In this document: positions 23,301-35,720 of the stretch, one piece after another
Layout of the letters: each line of letters starts with the position of its first letter
How positions within the stretch are numbered: position 1 is the first letter of the stretch
Assembly (NCBI RefSeq): GCF_050908995.1
Contig: NC_135119.1
Location: 19,249,001 to 19,313,000 of the forward strand
Direction of reading: 5' to 3'
DNA length: 64,000 nt
Source of the DNA: Andrena cerasifolii
Lineage: Eukaryota > Arthropoda > Insecta > Hymenoptera > Andrenidae
Position numbers and translations under genes: made by a program
Notes under the pieces: generated by a model
Told to the model about the DNA's origin: nothing
What the model saw: the letters and a program-made list of their open reading frames with translations, nothing else
The model's database searches: none

Positions 23301-24923
23301 GTATTTCACCTCTACAACTCGAATTTAGAAGAACTCCGACCTCTACAAATAGAAGTTTAGTTCTCCATATACATTACGAAATTTCGTAGAAAGATCTCGA
23401 AATATTGAGGAAAATCTTTTTTCTGTATTATTCACGATTGAAAATGCTATTGATTTACAATACACTAAAAGACTAGCATAAAGCAAAATCACATTTTTTT
23501 TAATATGTAATGAAGAGTAATATTTCGAGCATGAAATGTGTCTTATAATTATTTTTATATATGTAGGTATATATGTAGTAAATAGATTGTAGGTATATTT
23601 GATTATAGGTATACAATAAACAGTTGACCTTTAAAACTTGAATTTGTCTTACTTTACAGCTTCACAATTCGAAAAATTAACAGTCGTACAAAGCCTCTAT
23701 AAGTCGAAACCTCTCTAATTCCAAGATATTTTCCCTTCCCTTGAGATTCGAGTTATCCAGGTTCGACTGTACCCGTAAACGACTACTTACAGCTTTGTCG
23801 GGAGGAAGCTTGGAGAGTCATCCTTATTTCTGAGAATATCATTGCATTTGTTAACGGTATCAAAAAGCAAGAATGTGTCGCCAACGCTGAATAAAGTGGC
23901 GAGGCATCTCGCGATAAGTCGCCGCGTGGGAGGCCCAGGAGCCCCTTGCATGTGTTTTGTTAATTGTTCTACCAGTTTTTGTTGACATCCTTTGATATCA
24001 CTCTAAAAATACCAGCAAGATATAGTAATATATGATCTATATTAAGGGGTCATTCTGGTAATCACGCCGCAAAATTCGGCAACATTCAGGTTTTTTTTTC
24101 TCAGTGAATGCAATGAATAACAATCAAACTTTTTTTTATTTACTAAGCTACTTATAATGTACACGGAACAATTGTTTAAATACACTTTTAATTGTGTTTT
24201 TTCAATGCTATCTGGAGTTAAAAATTGCGCCTTTGAAAACACGGTGGGAGTGATTTCAGCTCACAGACTCATTTGAAACAAAAAAACAAATCTGATTCTT
24301 AATCATTATGAGTACCGCTATCACAGGTGCCAGAATTAGCCACGTAAGTCAAAATTTAACAAAATAGTGCGCATCCAAACTTCAAGTAAAAATGGAAAAT
24401 TTTGAAACTTGAAATTTGAATGCGTGCAGTTTTGTTAAATTTCGACTTACGTGGTTAACTCTGGCACCCGCGATAGCGGTACTCATAATGATTAAGAATC
24501 AGCTTGGTTTTTTTTTTACATGAGTCTGTGAGCCTAAATCACTTCCCCCAGGGAGGTATTTGTTTTCGAAGGCGCGATTTTGAACTCCAGATAACATTGA
24601 AAAAACACAATTAAAAGTGTATTTAAAAAATTGTTCCATATTCATTACAAGTAGCTTAATAAATGAAAACAAAGTTTGACATTGTTATTCATTGTATTCA
24701 CTGAGAAAAAAAAGCCAGAATGTTGTCGAATTTTGCGACGTGATTACCAGAATGAAACCCTTAAGGTAGTTCTTGCTTAAAGAAGTAATACCTTTTGTGC
24801 AGCTATTAAAACCTTGTCCAAAAAGCGTAACCACTCGAATATAAAAACTGGCCGCTTAGCCTCCGAGATTTGATTAAGGGCATCCTCGTTGAGGGTCAAA
24901 CTATGGCTCAACTCCATCATCAT
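14341..24923 (-). CDS. HEATR5B: HEAT repeat-containing protein 5B
   Basis: Thirty-two exons: 24792-24923, 23791-24002, 22959-23106, 22782-22892, 22527-22710, 22291-22451, 21966-22215, 21748-21891, 21428-21678, 21236-21347, 20904-21156, 20707-20816, 20459-20622, 19794-19868, 19439-19714, 19080-19361, 18793-18982, 18539-18708, 18144-18465, 17808-18071, 17555-17736, 17226-17471, 16919-17138, 16589-16837, 16358-16520, 16165-16280, 15808-16086, 15497-15733, 15271-15422, 14985-15198, 14588-14733, 14341-14517. Phases agree at every junction and the total, 2063 residues, matches human HEATR5B (about 2071). Co-linear blocks include AKRPVFIFEWLRFLDKVL, PTKLAAICCVG, SRTGHSLALGCLHKYVGG, FAPRHVNLSSLVP, VPEPEFPGHLLLEQ, DLNDLRRVHQLLVSSL, LVPGKSLVFAILEVC and a C-terminal IKLKTDF. 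The protein is a helical-repeat scaffold that acts with AP-1, aftiphilin and gamma-synergin in endosome/TGN clathrin traffic (yeast Laa1 relative). Three ATGs in a row begin the frame (24923, 24920, 24917); human starts at the position of the third. An acidic, low-complexity insert is coded by 17808-18071 and an Asn run by 16589-16837. Confidence 0.95.
20260..20292 (-). other. Candidate 33-nt cassette exon of HEATR5B
   Basis: In the intron between exons 13 (ending at 20459) and 14 (starting at 19868), TCTAG|ATGGAACC and GAACAT|GTGAGT bracket 33 nt that read MEPNRRADLEH in the correct phase. Inclusion would insert 11 residues between EDQ and LQPNS without breaking frame. The donor is strong; the polypyrimidine tract is mediocre. 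I know of no match in relatives. Confidence 0.3.
23173..23769. mobile_element. Pogo/Tigger-type relic in HEATR5B intron 2
   Basis: 597 bp flanked by TA. Left end CAGTCGAAACTCAATAACTT and right end AAGTTATCCAGG-like ...GGTTCGACTG are inverted relatives of the pogo-superfamily terminus (CAGTCGAACCT...). Several internal CTCTATAA(G/C)TCGAA motifs repeat the end sequence. No transposase frame survives. Confidence 0.75.
24042..24764. mobile_element. TTAA-flanked long hairpin element in HEATR5B intron 1
   Basis: 723 bp bounded by TTAA on both sides. The left half (from TTAAGGGGTCATTCTGGTAA) is repeated inverted as the right half, with arms of about 350 bp and only about 30 bp of loop near 24405. 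Arms differ by scattered substitutions and one insertion near 24560. TTAA plus GGG ends suggest a piggyBac-type MITE. Confidence 0.8.
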
Positions 24924-25570
24924 TTCAATGAATTAGATTTTAAACAGTTCCGTTCTTTTCACTGGTAATCTGCAATAGATTAACGATCTGAATTTAATAT
25001 CAGGAACGCAATTAAGCTTAACATAATAACTAGCTTTGTAACTTCAGAGCCAGGCATAAATTCAAGTAACTGAAATAAAATGACACGCTGCAAGTGTTTG
25101 TTGGCAAGAAAGAGCTTATCAGCTGTATACAAACGAATAATAATAATGGAACTTATAAAAAAATATGTCTCAATATACCAGAAAGACTACCGATATTATC
25201 AGTACGTGGGGAGTAGCATAATATTTTTCCACTGTTTTTTATTTATTTAATCTCCACGAAATCATTCAGTTTCACTAAAGTGGAATTGTATAAATAGTTG
25301 TGTATTTTTTTTATGTCTTGCATTAAGAAACCACATGATACAAAATAAAACACTTTACAAACAACCTGTCATCGCGTTTCGATACTTTCTAACGATATCA
25401 TAAAACTATTAGAATAACGATCTACTTTTTCCACGTAATTGACAAGTCCTAACTTGATTTAGGTTAGGGTAGATCGGTAATCATCTGGACGAGGAACGTT
25501 GACAACGAATTACTGACTGTAGATAAACAATAGTGCCTTATAGATAGGTATGTTAGTACCTCTCCTGGTT
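24924..25570. other. HEATR5B upstream region
   Basis: AT-rich DNA upstream of the HEATR5B start codons. It should hold the promoter and any 5' untranslated exon on the - strand, but I see no clear core promoter element. Confidence 0.35.
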
Positions 25571-25872
25571 TTCATGGCTAGTGATTCTCTAGAGAGTGAT
25601 CGGTATAACCGTAGCCATCTTGGAGCAAAACCGGAAATAAACATATCTATCTCTTTCTATCAGTATTTCTCTCTCTCTTACTGTCAGTATTTCTGTCTCT
25701 TTCTATCAGTATTTCTGTCTCTTTCTATCAGTATTTCTGTCTCTTCCTATCAGTATTTCTGTCTCTTTCTTTTTTACAGTTTCTTTCTCCGATTTTGCTC
25801 CAAAATCGCGGCAACCAATCAGCGACGATACACGTTGTTCCGATCACTCCCTAGAGAATCACTATTCATGGC
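25571..25872. mobile_element. hAT-like MITE with 8-bp target duplication
   Basis: The element 25579-25864 begins TAGTGATTCTCTAGAGAGTG and ends CTCCCTAGAGAATCACTA, with long inverted ends continuing through TTGGAGCAAAACCGG. The 8-bp direct repeat TTCATGGC flanks it at 25571-25578 and 25865-25872. The TAGNG terminus and 8-bp duplication fit the hAT superfamily. The centre is a tandem array (about 25660-25760) of a 22-bp unit containing CTATCAGTATTTCTGTCTCT. Confidence 0.8.
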
Positions 25873-25964
25873 TATTTCGCAGCGCCACGGGCGACGCTGG
25901 AATTAATTAAAATAAGAGCGGGAAACTTCTGATCCATTTGAATGTATTAAGCGGCAACCAATCA

Positions 25965-26045
25965 CAGAGTGAATTTAGAGTGAAGTTAGTGTGTATTTAG
26001 AGTGAAGTTATAGTGTGGATTTATTGTGAATTTAGAGTGAAAGAA
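25965..26045 (+). repeat. Short direct repeats of TTTAGAGTGAA
   Basis: Four close copies of a unit containing GAATTTAGAGTGAA lie in about 80 bp, with one more near 26132. It looks like slippage in low-complexity DNA. Confidence 0.6.
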
Positions 26046-26221
26046 GATTTTACTCTGAACTTGCACGTTCATTGGTCGACGCGAGTAAAATCTAGTGAGA
26101 CCACTTTACAGTTGAGTCTGCTGAAGGCACCCAATGTGAATTTAGAGTAAAGAAACCACCCCTCCTAGGCGCTCCCTGTACCTCTCCCACGCATCGCATT
26201 TGAAACACGATCACGCATTAA

Positions 26222-26322
26222 CAACCCAGATAGCACACGTTATCTATAAGCCGTCTTTCAGGCTTCAAGACATCTGAAGACGTCTTAAAGACGGCTTATA
26301 GACAACGTGTGCTATCTTGTTG
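26222..26322. mobile_element. 101-bp palindromic MITE
   Basis: Inverted ends of about 35 bp, CAAC(C/A)AGATAGCACACGTT followed by (A/G)TCTATAAGCCGTCTT, surround a centre that is itself palindromic around AAGACGTCTT-like sequence. Confidence 0.7.
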
Positions 26323-26799
26323 CACTCGTAATGGTTTAGCAGTTTCTCAATGACTTACGAAAGTGATTTCCATTAATTCAATTAAATAACGAACATAATT
26401 AAATTAAAACGAAAAGTATCACATATAAAACATAGATTGGGAAAACTTATTAAGTTTCCATATTGGGAGCAGAACATTAGTATGCGACACTAGCGGTCGG
26501 TACGCGAACTAGTAGTAATGGCCGACGCAAGTATACAATTTATTGCGGTCTACCAATTTTCACAGTATCGACGAGCTGTATACAGAAATAACTGTTGTGT
26601 AACAAATTGTACCGCTGCAATGAGCGATGACCTCAATTTAAGTTTTCATAAAAGTGCCAAAAAGTGGAGCAACTAAAATTGTTCACATCACATACTTTTA
26701 CATATTCCCAAATTGTGTCTAAATGTATTGTCAACATTTTTACTGTAAGAAATAACTTTGAAATAAACTTTTATACTACTGGATCCACATAAACATATA

Positions 26800-26992
26800 C
26801 ACTGCGTTCCGTATAACAGCGTACCAAGGCCCCTACCGATTTGGGACCGATCTGCGCAGCTCCCACGAATCTGACACACGCGATTGGTCGTAGCACTTTC
26901 GCGATTGCTCGTAGCACTTTCCCTGCCGGTTTACTACCAATCAACAGTGTATCCCTGCGCGAAACGAGTACGCTCTAATGTGGAACGCAGTG
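26800..26992. mobile_element. 193-bp MITE with TA target site
   Basis: Ends CACTGCGTTCC and GGAACGCAGTG are perfect inverted repeats flanked by TA (26798-26799, 26993-26994). An inner segment repeats CGATTGGTCGTAGCACTTTC and CGATTGCTCGTAGCACTTTC in tandem. A decayed copy is in the CCDC32 intron (2761-2920). Confidence 0.8.
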
Positions 26993-26994
26993 TA

Positions 26995-29900
26995 GCAACA
27001 GGTATACCTGCGTCGTCCATATTTGTTATGTTACACTAGCGCCACCGTTCCCGCGGTGGTAGATTCCTTTGCCAGTAGCAGCATAAGCTTCTGTCTTACA
27101 CTAAAAAATTTTACTAAATTGTTACACTGTCCATTATCAATGTAAAATTAATGGAAACCTTAATATACTATATTATCAACCACTGAAGGTATATTATTCT
27201 TCGTAGACTATTCTGTACGCGTACAGACGTTTACTAAACAGCAATTTGTTGAAAAGGGAAGAAATTGAAATAAGAGCTAATCACTTTCAAATACGCAGTA
27301 ATAAGCCTCACAGATAATGACGTGCATCGTTAAACGAAGCATTTATGTCAGCGTCTGCAGCCTTATCATCTTTCGATTAACATAGTTTTGAAACGTATGT
27401 TGTTTTTGCTAGACTGATGCAAATATCTTTACACCGCAAAAAAGTGTTTTCTGTTCAGAATCATTACTTGGAATCGGTATCACAATTAAACTGCGCTTTT
27501 ACGTCCCTTCGAAGTCCCACCACTTCGAACTCTATCTTCGTGCGCATCTTTCACCTTTATCAGTACAATAATTGTTGCTCATCGCTTCGCAGTAACTTCG
27601 CCTCGCTTTGCAATTGCTATGTTACCTGAATAGACATAGAGAAATCGCGCTTTAGAATACACTCAGCCTGTAGATAATATATTTTATAGTTACCTCGTTA
27701 ATAAAATCGTAAACGTTCAACTTGCGCGAATCTCGCGCCTCCGAGGTACGCCAGTTGCGTGTAAACATCATCAGCACCTAATTACTGGCTCGTATTAACA
27801 ATTATTTCGCCTGTAAATCGTTATTGACGAGCGTAAAAATATTGTCGTTACGGCTCCTACAATAACGAATGATCGCGTGTCGAACGCGTTACGTTTTTGC
27901 TTGAATTTAATCCAAGCAATCCTTGATACCTGTTGATCTATGAGTTTTATCCTGTACCAGGAAGCATGCGATGACTCTCGCGTTCCTGAAACAGGTACAC
28001 ACGCAGAAACGCGAGCTTTTTTTTGTTCAAATGTTCCATCAATGTACCGTTAATCCCGATCTACAATAAATAATAATTTCCTCGTACTCATTTCGCTGAT
28101 TTTATCGACGGCGCGAGTTCAAGATAGATCAAATGTTTGTAAATAATTTGTGCACAAATTGCACTCCACGTTTCAACAGCGCGGCTTCTTACAGTCTCTT
28201 CTGATATTTGTAACTCATTATAATTTCACTTTGTCACAGTTTCAATTAGACATACGTTAAATACTATAACGCATGGATATGCATTAATTATACCAATAAT
28301 TTATTAATTTCTAATGATTCATTTGTCGTTGAAGACGACAAAAACTCGCGGGAAGCTCCTCATTATATAGTATTCATCGTCGAACTAAACCAGAGATGTC
28401 CGAGCTAAAGTTGTTCAGTTACTAAATTAACATTATACGTACCAAGCCCGGTTTTAAAATTCGTTTCAAAGTTCTGCATTAATTTTTGTTTCTGTCGTTC
28501 ATTTGACTTTATAACGATTCACATATTATCCGTTTACTTAATTATTTCTCTTTTTTATCGTTAATTTTGTTTCATTTTTCCTTCCCTTATCTGCCGCAAC
28601 CAGTCCTCTGACTGGTCGACAAATTAACGCCCGTTTTATAAAATTACTTATCAGTGTTATTTTGAAAGTCCCAGAGATAACATCGAAAGTGAACAAACCT
28701 TATAATTTTATTTTACCTCCGACTTTTATCTCCAAACATGTCAAGTTACTCAGCGAAAAATTTATCGAAAGACATAAATAGCATAAACGAAGCGTTCGGA
28801 GATCAGTAGAGGGCTAGATTCTGAACGTGGAAAAGAAAGATAGAAAAACAATATGAATTATTTTTTATTTTTACGTCGGAAGTAAAAATGAAAATATATA
28901 ATTTCTTTTATTACTATCTCAAAGCTCTTCTGTTTCCCCTGCCAAACAGACATTGCCAATATTGAATTTGCAAAAATATGACCTTTATTTCCTAATCGGT
29001 CATTTGACCGGTTACGGTAGGAATAGGTATATGCAAACTGCCGGTACGTTTAGCGTTAATGAGTGGCGTAATTATTTTACCTGAGCAGTATTCACGTATT
29101 CCTTATCGACATTGAAACTATAGCAGCAGCGGCAGAAAAAGTCTGAACCGTGGAGCTAGGAGATGGTAATTGTTTAAAGAAACTTTTATAAATATTGATG
29201 AGAAGCACCGGTCATCTCCGCTATGATACGTCCCCGGATAATGAGGGGTACGATGCAGACAAAGAAACTCGCCCCGAGGTGCCACTGTAGCAGAATTAAT
29301 CATGCAACACCGATTTCAATATATTACCACGCTAGACGTGAAACTCACACATTGTTTTGCAGTAAAAGGAAAAGTAGCCAACCGAACGCATGATTTATTC
29401 AGCCGCGATTCTCCAGTCGCGTATGAACTAGGTATTTAAGGGGGGAAAAAAAAATGCCAGCTGTCGCTTCCTGCGTCTTTAACCCGCGCGATGAATACAT
29501 AAACAAATTTTTCATCCGCTCCGTCGTCTTCCTCCTATTAGTTTTTCTCAATTCCAACACCACCGGCATTAAATCTGCATCCGCGCCGAATGCTCCGATT
29601 AATGCAGGATTCCTGATGGAACGCGCTGGGCAATAAGGTGCCATTTAATCGGAAGACTTCGAAACATCTAGCAAGCAGAAATTAATAATAATAGGCACGC
29701 GGGTGTGACCCGATTAATACGCGATTTTCAGGATTAACGAGACTGAGAAAGATCTCTGTGTCTTAACTGGGGCGCGACGGGGAACGGGGACGAGTTCGAG
29801 TCAGAAAGAAAGTAGAGTCGTAATGCCCGTTTTCTCGGCTTTTCATTTAAATAACGCAGAACCGTTGGAGCACGACTTTACAGCCAGCGCACGTGTAATT

Positions 29901-31010
29901 GTCATGTAATAAATCATCAGTTTCGACGTCGGAGCTGTTCCAATCTTTCACGTCCTCACCACTGAACCCTATCGTTAACAACGTGACTCTTCAATTTCCA
30001 GAGCGTTTTAACCGCAGCCGCGCAAGTGGTCGCTGTCTTGCTTACGAAGCGGGGCCATTCAGCGACAAGAGGACTCAACAGAGCCAGCCTGATTACACGT
30101 ATTACAGGATCTATTTAAGATATAGAAAAATCCGTCCGCGCGAAATTGGCTACGATGGAAGTGCTCGGTGTCGGCCGCTGTTACGTCACGTCCTATTGAC
30201 ATACAGCGATTCTATTAGCGGGCAAGCGGCGAATTCACCCAGTTTCGGGTCAGCGGTGGTTTATGCAACGATCTGCATAAACGGCCGCAGCTTTCCCCCT
30301 CCCTCCCCCCCCCCTGGATAACGATAACGTACTCTCCTTTTATCACCGCGCGAGCATAAGTTTTACTTGCCAGCGCGCCACAACATATGATGTAGTTGCA
30401 TAAATGAGAAATGAAAGGAGCGATCAGAGTTCGAGGCACATGCGATCTGTCGCAAAAAGTGGAACTATCAGATACGCCGATTATCGCTGGCTGCCCCAGC
30501 CGTTAGGTCCGCGGAGTGAAATTTAGAGGTTCGATAAAGTTAAGCTATGGACTGTTTGGTAGATTTGAAAGCGGAGCGACGAGACTGCAATGTTTCGCGA
30601 GCGATCGATTCCGTAAACGTTGACTGCCCCGATAAATTGTAACAGTCTCGGTGCGAGATACTGTGGCCGATTAAACGTCCGCGCTTTACCGCCCGGTAAA
30701 TTGTAATTACGTACCGTCGGCGAGTTTTCAATAAAATCCAGCTGAATACGAGTCGCGAGATCCATTAAACGCCCGGGCATTAAGTATTCATGATCTTTTT
30801 CTCTGTCGCTTGATTAGGTAATGTTACTCCGTTCCTATCAGTAGCTGCGATATGGATTTCAAAGGAGCGTTCGCGCGGCACATCTTTAAATCCACACGCT
30901 GCCGCGGATCCTGCAAGTTTCGCAGGAATTACCAGGGCACGCGCGCCGAAGAATGAAAAGCCGTGGGTTCGTTTTGTCGATTTCGCGCGTCCCGATTCCA
31001 ATCACAGCGA
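26995..31010. other. Gene-free stretch upstream of the CD36-family gene
   Basis: I find no supported exon on either strand. From about 29.4 kb the DNA becomes richer in CG dinucleotides than the gene cluster to the left, and short ORFs here have no recognisable domains. Confidence 0.45.
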
Positions 31011-32060
31011 CGCACAGTGGCTCGAGTATTCTACATGCTAGCTGGACAAAATTATTTTTTCGCGGTATTGCGTTTATATGGGGTTCAAATTGTATCTCAG
31101 TTTATTATTTCGCCAAAAATATCAACGAAAAAAAATATGACTAAGTCAATAAAGGAAAAAGAACAAAACGACAGTATTGTACTTTAACTATAATTATCAG
31201 TTATAACATTATGTTTATTCCTGTAATTTCTGAGTTTTCTGTGGAGTTTTAAAAAAATTTCGAGCCACAGTTGACTCACCTAATAAAATGGCTATTAAAA
31301 CAGTATTTTACTATATGTTTCACGTCGTTCCACGCAACAAGGGTTGAATGTATGGAAAGTAGAGACTTTCTAGTTTTTTTTAATCACACGATCGATCTGC
31401 AGAAATTTGCAAAACTATATTTTGTGAATTGTTTTCGAGTACGACGCTCGGCAGGAGAGATAGTACAGTTGTTATATTTCAGACTCTATACGTATTATAG
31501 ATTAACTATAACTATAAGTGTGCCTTATAACCATTAATTTCTTGTTAATTACATTACATTATAGAGTCTGAAATATAACAACAGTGTTACCTCTCCTGCC
31601 GAGCGTCGCACTCGAAAAAAATTCACAAAATATAGTTTTGCAAATTTTTGCAGATCGATCGTGTGATTAAAAAAAACTAGAAAGTCCATACTTTCCGTAC
31701 ATTTAACCCTTGTTGCGTGGAACGACGTGGAACATATAGTAAAACACTGTCTTAATACCCATTTTATTAGGTGAGTCAACTGTGGCTCGAAATGTTTTTA
31801 AAACTCCACAGAAAACTCAGAAATTACAGGAATAAACATAATGTTATAACTGATAATTATAGTCAAAGTACAATACTGTCGTTTTGTTCATTTTCCTTTA
31901 TTGAATTAGTCATATTTTTATTTTATTGATATTTTTAGTGAAATAATAAACTGTGGTACGAATCAGGTTTGTTCCTAACAATTTCAACCCCATATGAACC
32001 CAATACCGCGAAAAAATAATTTTGTCCAGCTAGCATGTAGAATACTCGAACCACTGTGCG
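31011..32060. mobile_element. Long inverted repeat, about 490-bp arms
   Basis: The left arm starts CACAGTGGCTCGAGTATTCT (31013) and the right arm ends ...AATACTCGAACCACTGTG (32058); the arms match throughout and meet near 31530 with about 60 bp of unpaired centre. CGACG occurs directly outside both ends and may be the target duplication. Matching ORFs of 88 and 76 codons in the two arms are mirror images and not genes. A related terminus occurs at 41663-41735. Confidence 0.8.
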
Positions 32061-34209
32061 ACGATCAAGTTTGAAAAGTTTTTTTCCCCAGAAGCGTTTA
32101 TGCTTTGATTAAGTTGTTCGCTTTGTACCATGGAAAGACGTGACGCAGGTAATTGTAAAAACCAGCGCAGCCACGCAGAGCCGATAGACGTCGGACTAAT
32201 GGCCGTTTAGAGAGGATAAGCGTCTACGCGTACCTTCGTTAACCCGTACCGATCGCTATTTAATTTAAATCGCCGTCAGGTATTATTCTCCGTAATTCCT
32301 GAAGTACGACTCCAACGACGCGAACGATTTATTTCCTCTGAAGTTCCAGCAGCATCATTTACAGAGATGGATCAATTCGCTCGGCAGGGTGTCGCGAATA
32401 ACTTCAGCTTCCCTGCACTGTCATATCGGTCGTGAATTGCTAATAAAGAATTTTCCATCGATTTTCGATGGACCCTGAGGCGGGCGCTCTTAACGAGCGC
32501 GCAGCCCGCTGCTCGCCCCAGCGCGATAAAAAAGGCCCGTCCTTGCGTTATTACTCTTGGGTATGCCTGGACATACTCATTCCGAAATAATTAGCTATCC
32601 GGCCCGAGTGGCATTGAAGGTGCAACACCAGGCGATACCCATTTCTTCAGTCGCTGAACGAAAGCAAGGACTCGCCGCTACAGGATGTACCGCTCGCTAA
32701 AGGGAATTTCTGGTTTAAAATTCACCCGGTGGTAGGATCGGCCGCTCTAACGCGAAGGGAAGAAAGTTATTTTCGGTCTCGAATCGAGGTGAACGGAGGT
32801 ATATTTCCAGGAGGAACGAGGGGCAGAAAATAGAGGAGAAAGAGATTGAACTGGAAGAAAAGGAAGAGGATAATATATAGCCGTTTTATCCAGGTACTTC
32901 CCAGCGGTATTTACCGTGCGAGACGGAAAGGGACACGTCTCGTTCGTCACGTCTCATGTGCTCGTAGTCCCGAAAGAGGTTTCACCGAAAGATCGCCTCT
33001 TTCATATTTCAGATTCGCCAGCAATTCCGGCTGGGGGTCCGTAAAGTCGGGGTTTATAATAGAACGGTGTGTCGGATGAAAGAAGTTGAGGCTGCAAATT
33101 CTCTTTAGAGCCGCGTGAAGTATTACTTTCCCGCATAGATCGCGTGCACGTGTACGTTATGAAAAGAAAACGCGGGACGTGTTGAAATTGTTGATGAAAA
33201 ACTTGTCATCCAGTGGAGCACCCTGTATTCTACGATAAATAACGATAAAATAAATGGATTAAAAGGAACTAAGTAGTCGCGCCGGTGACCGAGCCGCGTG
33301 TTGTAATCCTTCCCTACAATAACCAGAAGCTGAGGAAATTCTTGAAGCATACCTCGCCCGTGAATGCGCGTCGAAATACGAATTTTCGTGACGGCGTGCA
33401 GCTCGCTTTTGCGAACGTTTCGCAGGGTTTTATCGTAATTTGCAACTTCTGCGCCAGGTAACTTCGAGCCTAACTAAAGCTGGCACCGAAGAACCTGCTT
33501 TTGGCGTGGGAATGCCATCCAGTTTCTACGCTGAACCCCAAGCGGAGTCTTTTTGCAATAAAATGCGAGGTCTGCGCTGAAAACTGTAGGTACCTGCATC
33601 ATAGTTCGTCGGCAGTTAACGCGTTAAATGTCTCTGGCTTCCAAATTCGAGATTACTTATGGGAATTTAATTTCTTCAGATTCGAAAGCTGATCGACCCA
33701 TTACGGAATCGAAAGAACGATTGGAAAGGATTGTTTACTGCTTCGTCGCATTCATTTAGGATTCTCGGAGGTATCGTTCAGAGAAGCGTAGAAAGATGAT
33801 TTAATTAAATATTTGAAGAACGTAAAAATTCGTATTTCAGTCTCGAAATTCAGTTTCCCAGAAGATTTCTGATCGTTCCATTAAAAATTGCCAGACAGCT
33901 GGACAAACTACAGTGGGTGGCCAAATTATTACCCTCATGGAACAAAATAGACGTCTCGTTTTTAATGATGTAATATTATTTTTTAATACTAGTATATTTA
34001 TTTAAGAATACAAATTAAATAAATTGATATTGTACGAGAAGTACAATTAATTTAGCTTTTATGACGGCTTGGATTCGACGCGGAATGCTTCCAATGCTGT
34101 GGCTACTTTCTGCAATTTTCGAGAGTTGTGCCACAGTCCGATGATATTCTCTAAGTTCTGTCTTATTTGTAATAATTGTATCCCCGCCCTTTTAAAAATA
34201 AATCAGATT
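32061..34209. other. Gene-free GC-richer stretch
   Basis: No supported coding exon, RNA gene or repeat was recognised; only short unrelated ORFs. Confidence 0.4.
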
Positions 34210-34434
34210 TAGGGTAGATGTCCCATTTACTGTCAGTGTCCCTATTACTGCCACTTTATTTATTTCACTTAAAAAAAACGTAACGTATAAAGAATAGACG
34301 TATAAAGAATGTACTATAATAATAAGAAGAACAGTCCCAATTTTATGATAAATTCTTTTTTACGCTATTCTTTATACGTTGCGTGTTTATTAAGTAAAAT
34401 AAACGAAGTGGCAGTAATTGGGACATTTACCCTA
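34210..34434. mobile_element. MITE with TAGGGTAGATGTCCC ends
   Basis: 225 bp with inverted ends TAGGGTAGATGTCCCATTTA and ...AATTGGGACATTTACCCTA, and an inner inverted AACGTATAAAGAAT pair. The end resembles those at 41767, 49806 and 39287. Confidence 0.75.
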
Positions 34435-34948
34435 CATGTTGAAAAATGACTCGCAAAGTTGCCAGATGCTGTAACTAATAAATAAACGAAGAAACAATAA
34501 CATTCATGCGTTCTTACTTTAATTGCCTACAGCCACAGCTTTCCCAAATTTGGAGAATTTTTTTACTATAATAATTTTGCCACCCGTCTGTACATACAAA
34601 GAAGAATGCAAAAGATCGAGAGCACACCATCGAATTACAAGTGACAAAATAGTTTGCCAATCGACGATATTTAAAAAGAAAAGGCGTAGCCAAAAAAGTC
34701 GCGTTTTCCTTTAACGCCGGAGAACTCCTTTTAAATGGAACCGTGGAATCTCGGAGGAGCAGAAACATTTCGTTGCACGTTGCTTCCGTCGCCAGTGCTT
34801 TCTTATTTAAATCACGATTTCGGTTCGCCGCGCTCAGATCCGCAATCGCGGTCTTTCGTTATTAGCACTATCGGTGGCGAGGAAAAAAGAAAAGTCTCGG
34901 GACGTTGCTGTCCACCGACGTCGTATGGGGGTTAGTGATCAGGAGACG

Positions 34949-34985
34949 GTATAAAGCAGAGTGAACACAAGACTCGTGCTCACTA
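34949..34985 (+). promoter_or_regulatory. Possible TATA/initiator core promoter
   Basis: TATAAAG is followed about 31 nt later by TCACTA, a spacing that fits an insect TATA-initiator pair, and the DNA downstream resembles an untranslated leader. It could start an alternative 5' exon of the CD36-family gene; no exon junction confirms this. Confidence 0.25.
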
Positions 34986-35671
34986 ATAACAAGATAGAGA
35001 GGGAGAGTGTAACTGCAAGCGATATAAAGTGTGTGTGTTACCAACGAGAGGCAAACACGATTTTGCGGATCCCGCATTCGGTACGACCCCACTGTTACGT
35101 TTTTATCCTTCGTTAAGATTTAACAATTCGTCGGAGCCGGCCCGTCTGACTTGTTTCCCGAGGCTGCTACTAAATTCAATCGCGGAAAGGCTACGGAAGT
35201 GTGAACAGTGCTGTTTGGTTGTTTCCCGCGCAGTGCCGTCTAGCAGGGCCCGAACGACCGGCAGGAATTTTACAATTTAGTGCCCATACCCCTCCCCCGA
35301 CGATTGGAACTTTCGGTAAGTGACTTCTCCGGCGAAATTATTCGCCACCTCCTGGGAATCGTCGCTGGAAACTTCCCCGGGCGTTCGTTTAAGTGCCTCG
35401 CAGTAATACTGCAGGAAACCAGAGCCCGACAACTGTGCCACTCGTGTATTCGCAAGAATATTACGATACACTCGGAAGACGATTAATAAACACTTGCATA
35501 AGCTGTTCTCTTATATGCACTTCGCACTGCACTGCAAACCCTTGCGCTTCGAACTTGTGTAATTTTTGCGACATTTCGCGGGACGTTACGATCGATGGAA
35601 TTTTATAAAATACGTTGATAAAACTGTGAACCACTTGGGTGGAAATGTAGCATCGCCAGGGATACGAATCA

Positions 35672-35720
35672 CTAGCTTTACTACTCGGCTTCGCCCGAAA
35701 TTTAGATTCTGATTTTAGAA
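35672..35720 (-). repeat. Small dispersed repeat copy
   Basis: CTTTACTACTCGGCTTCGCCC and the following TTTAGATTC match, in reverse complement, the sequence at 43009-43060. Two dispersed copies suggest the end of a mobile element that I cannot classify. Confidence 0.5.

Noticed and set aside
29899..30321. 140-codon + strand ORF
   Set aside because: Low-complexity proline tail and no recognisable motif; likely chance in CG-richer DNA.
31271..31779. Pair of similar ORFs on opposite strands
   Set aside because: Mirror images in the arms of the long inverted repeat.
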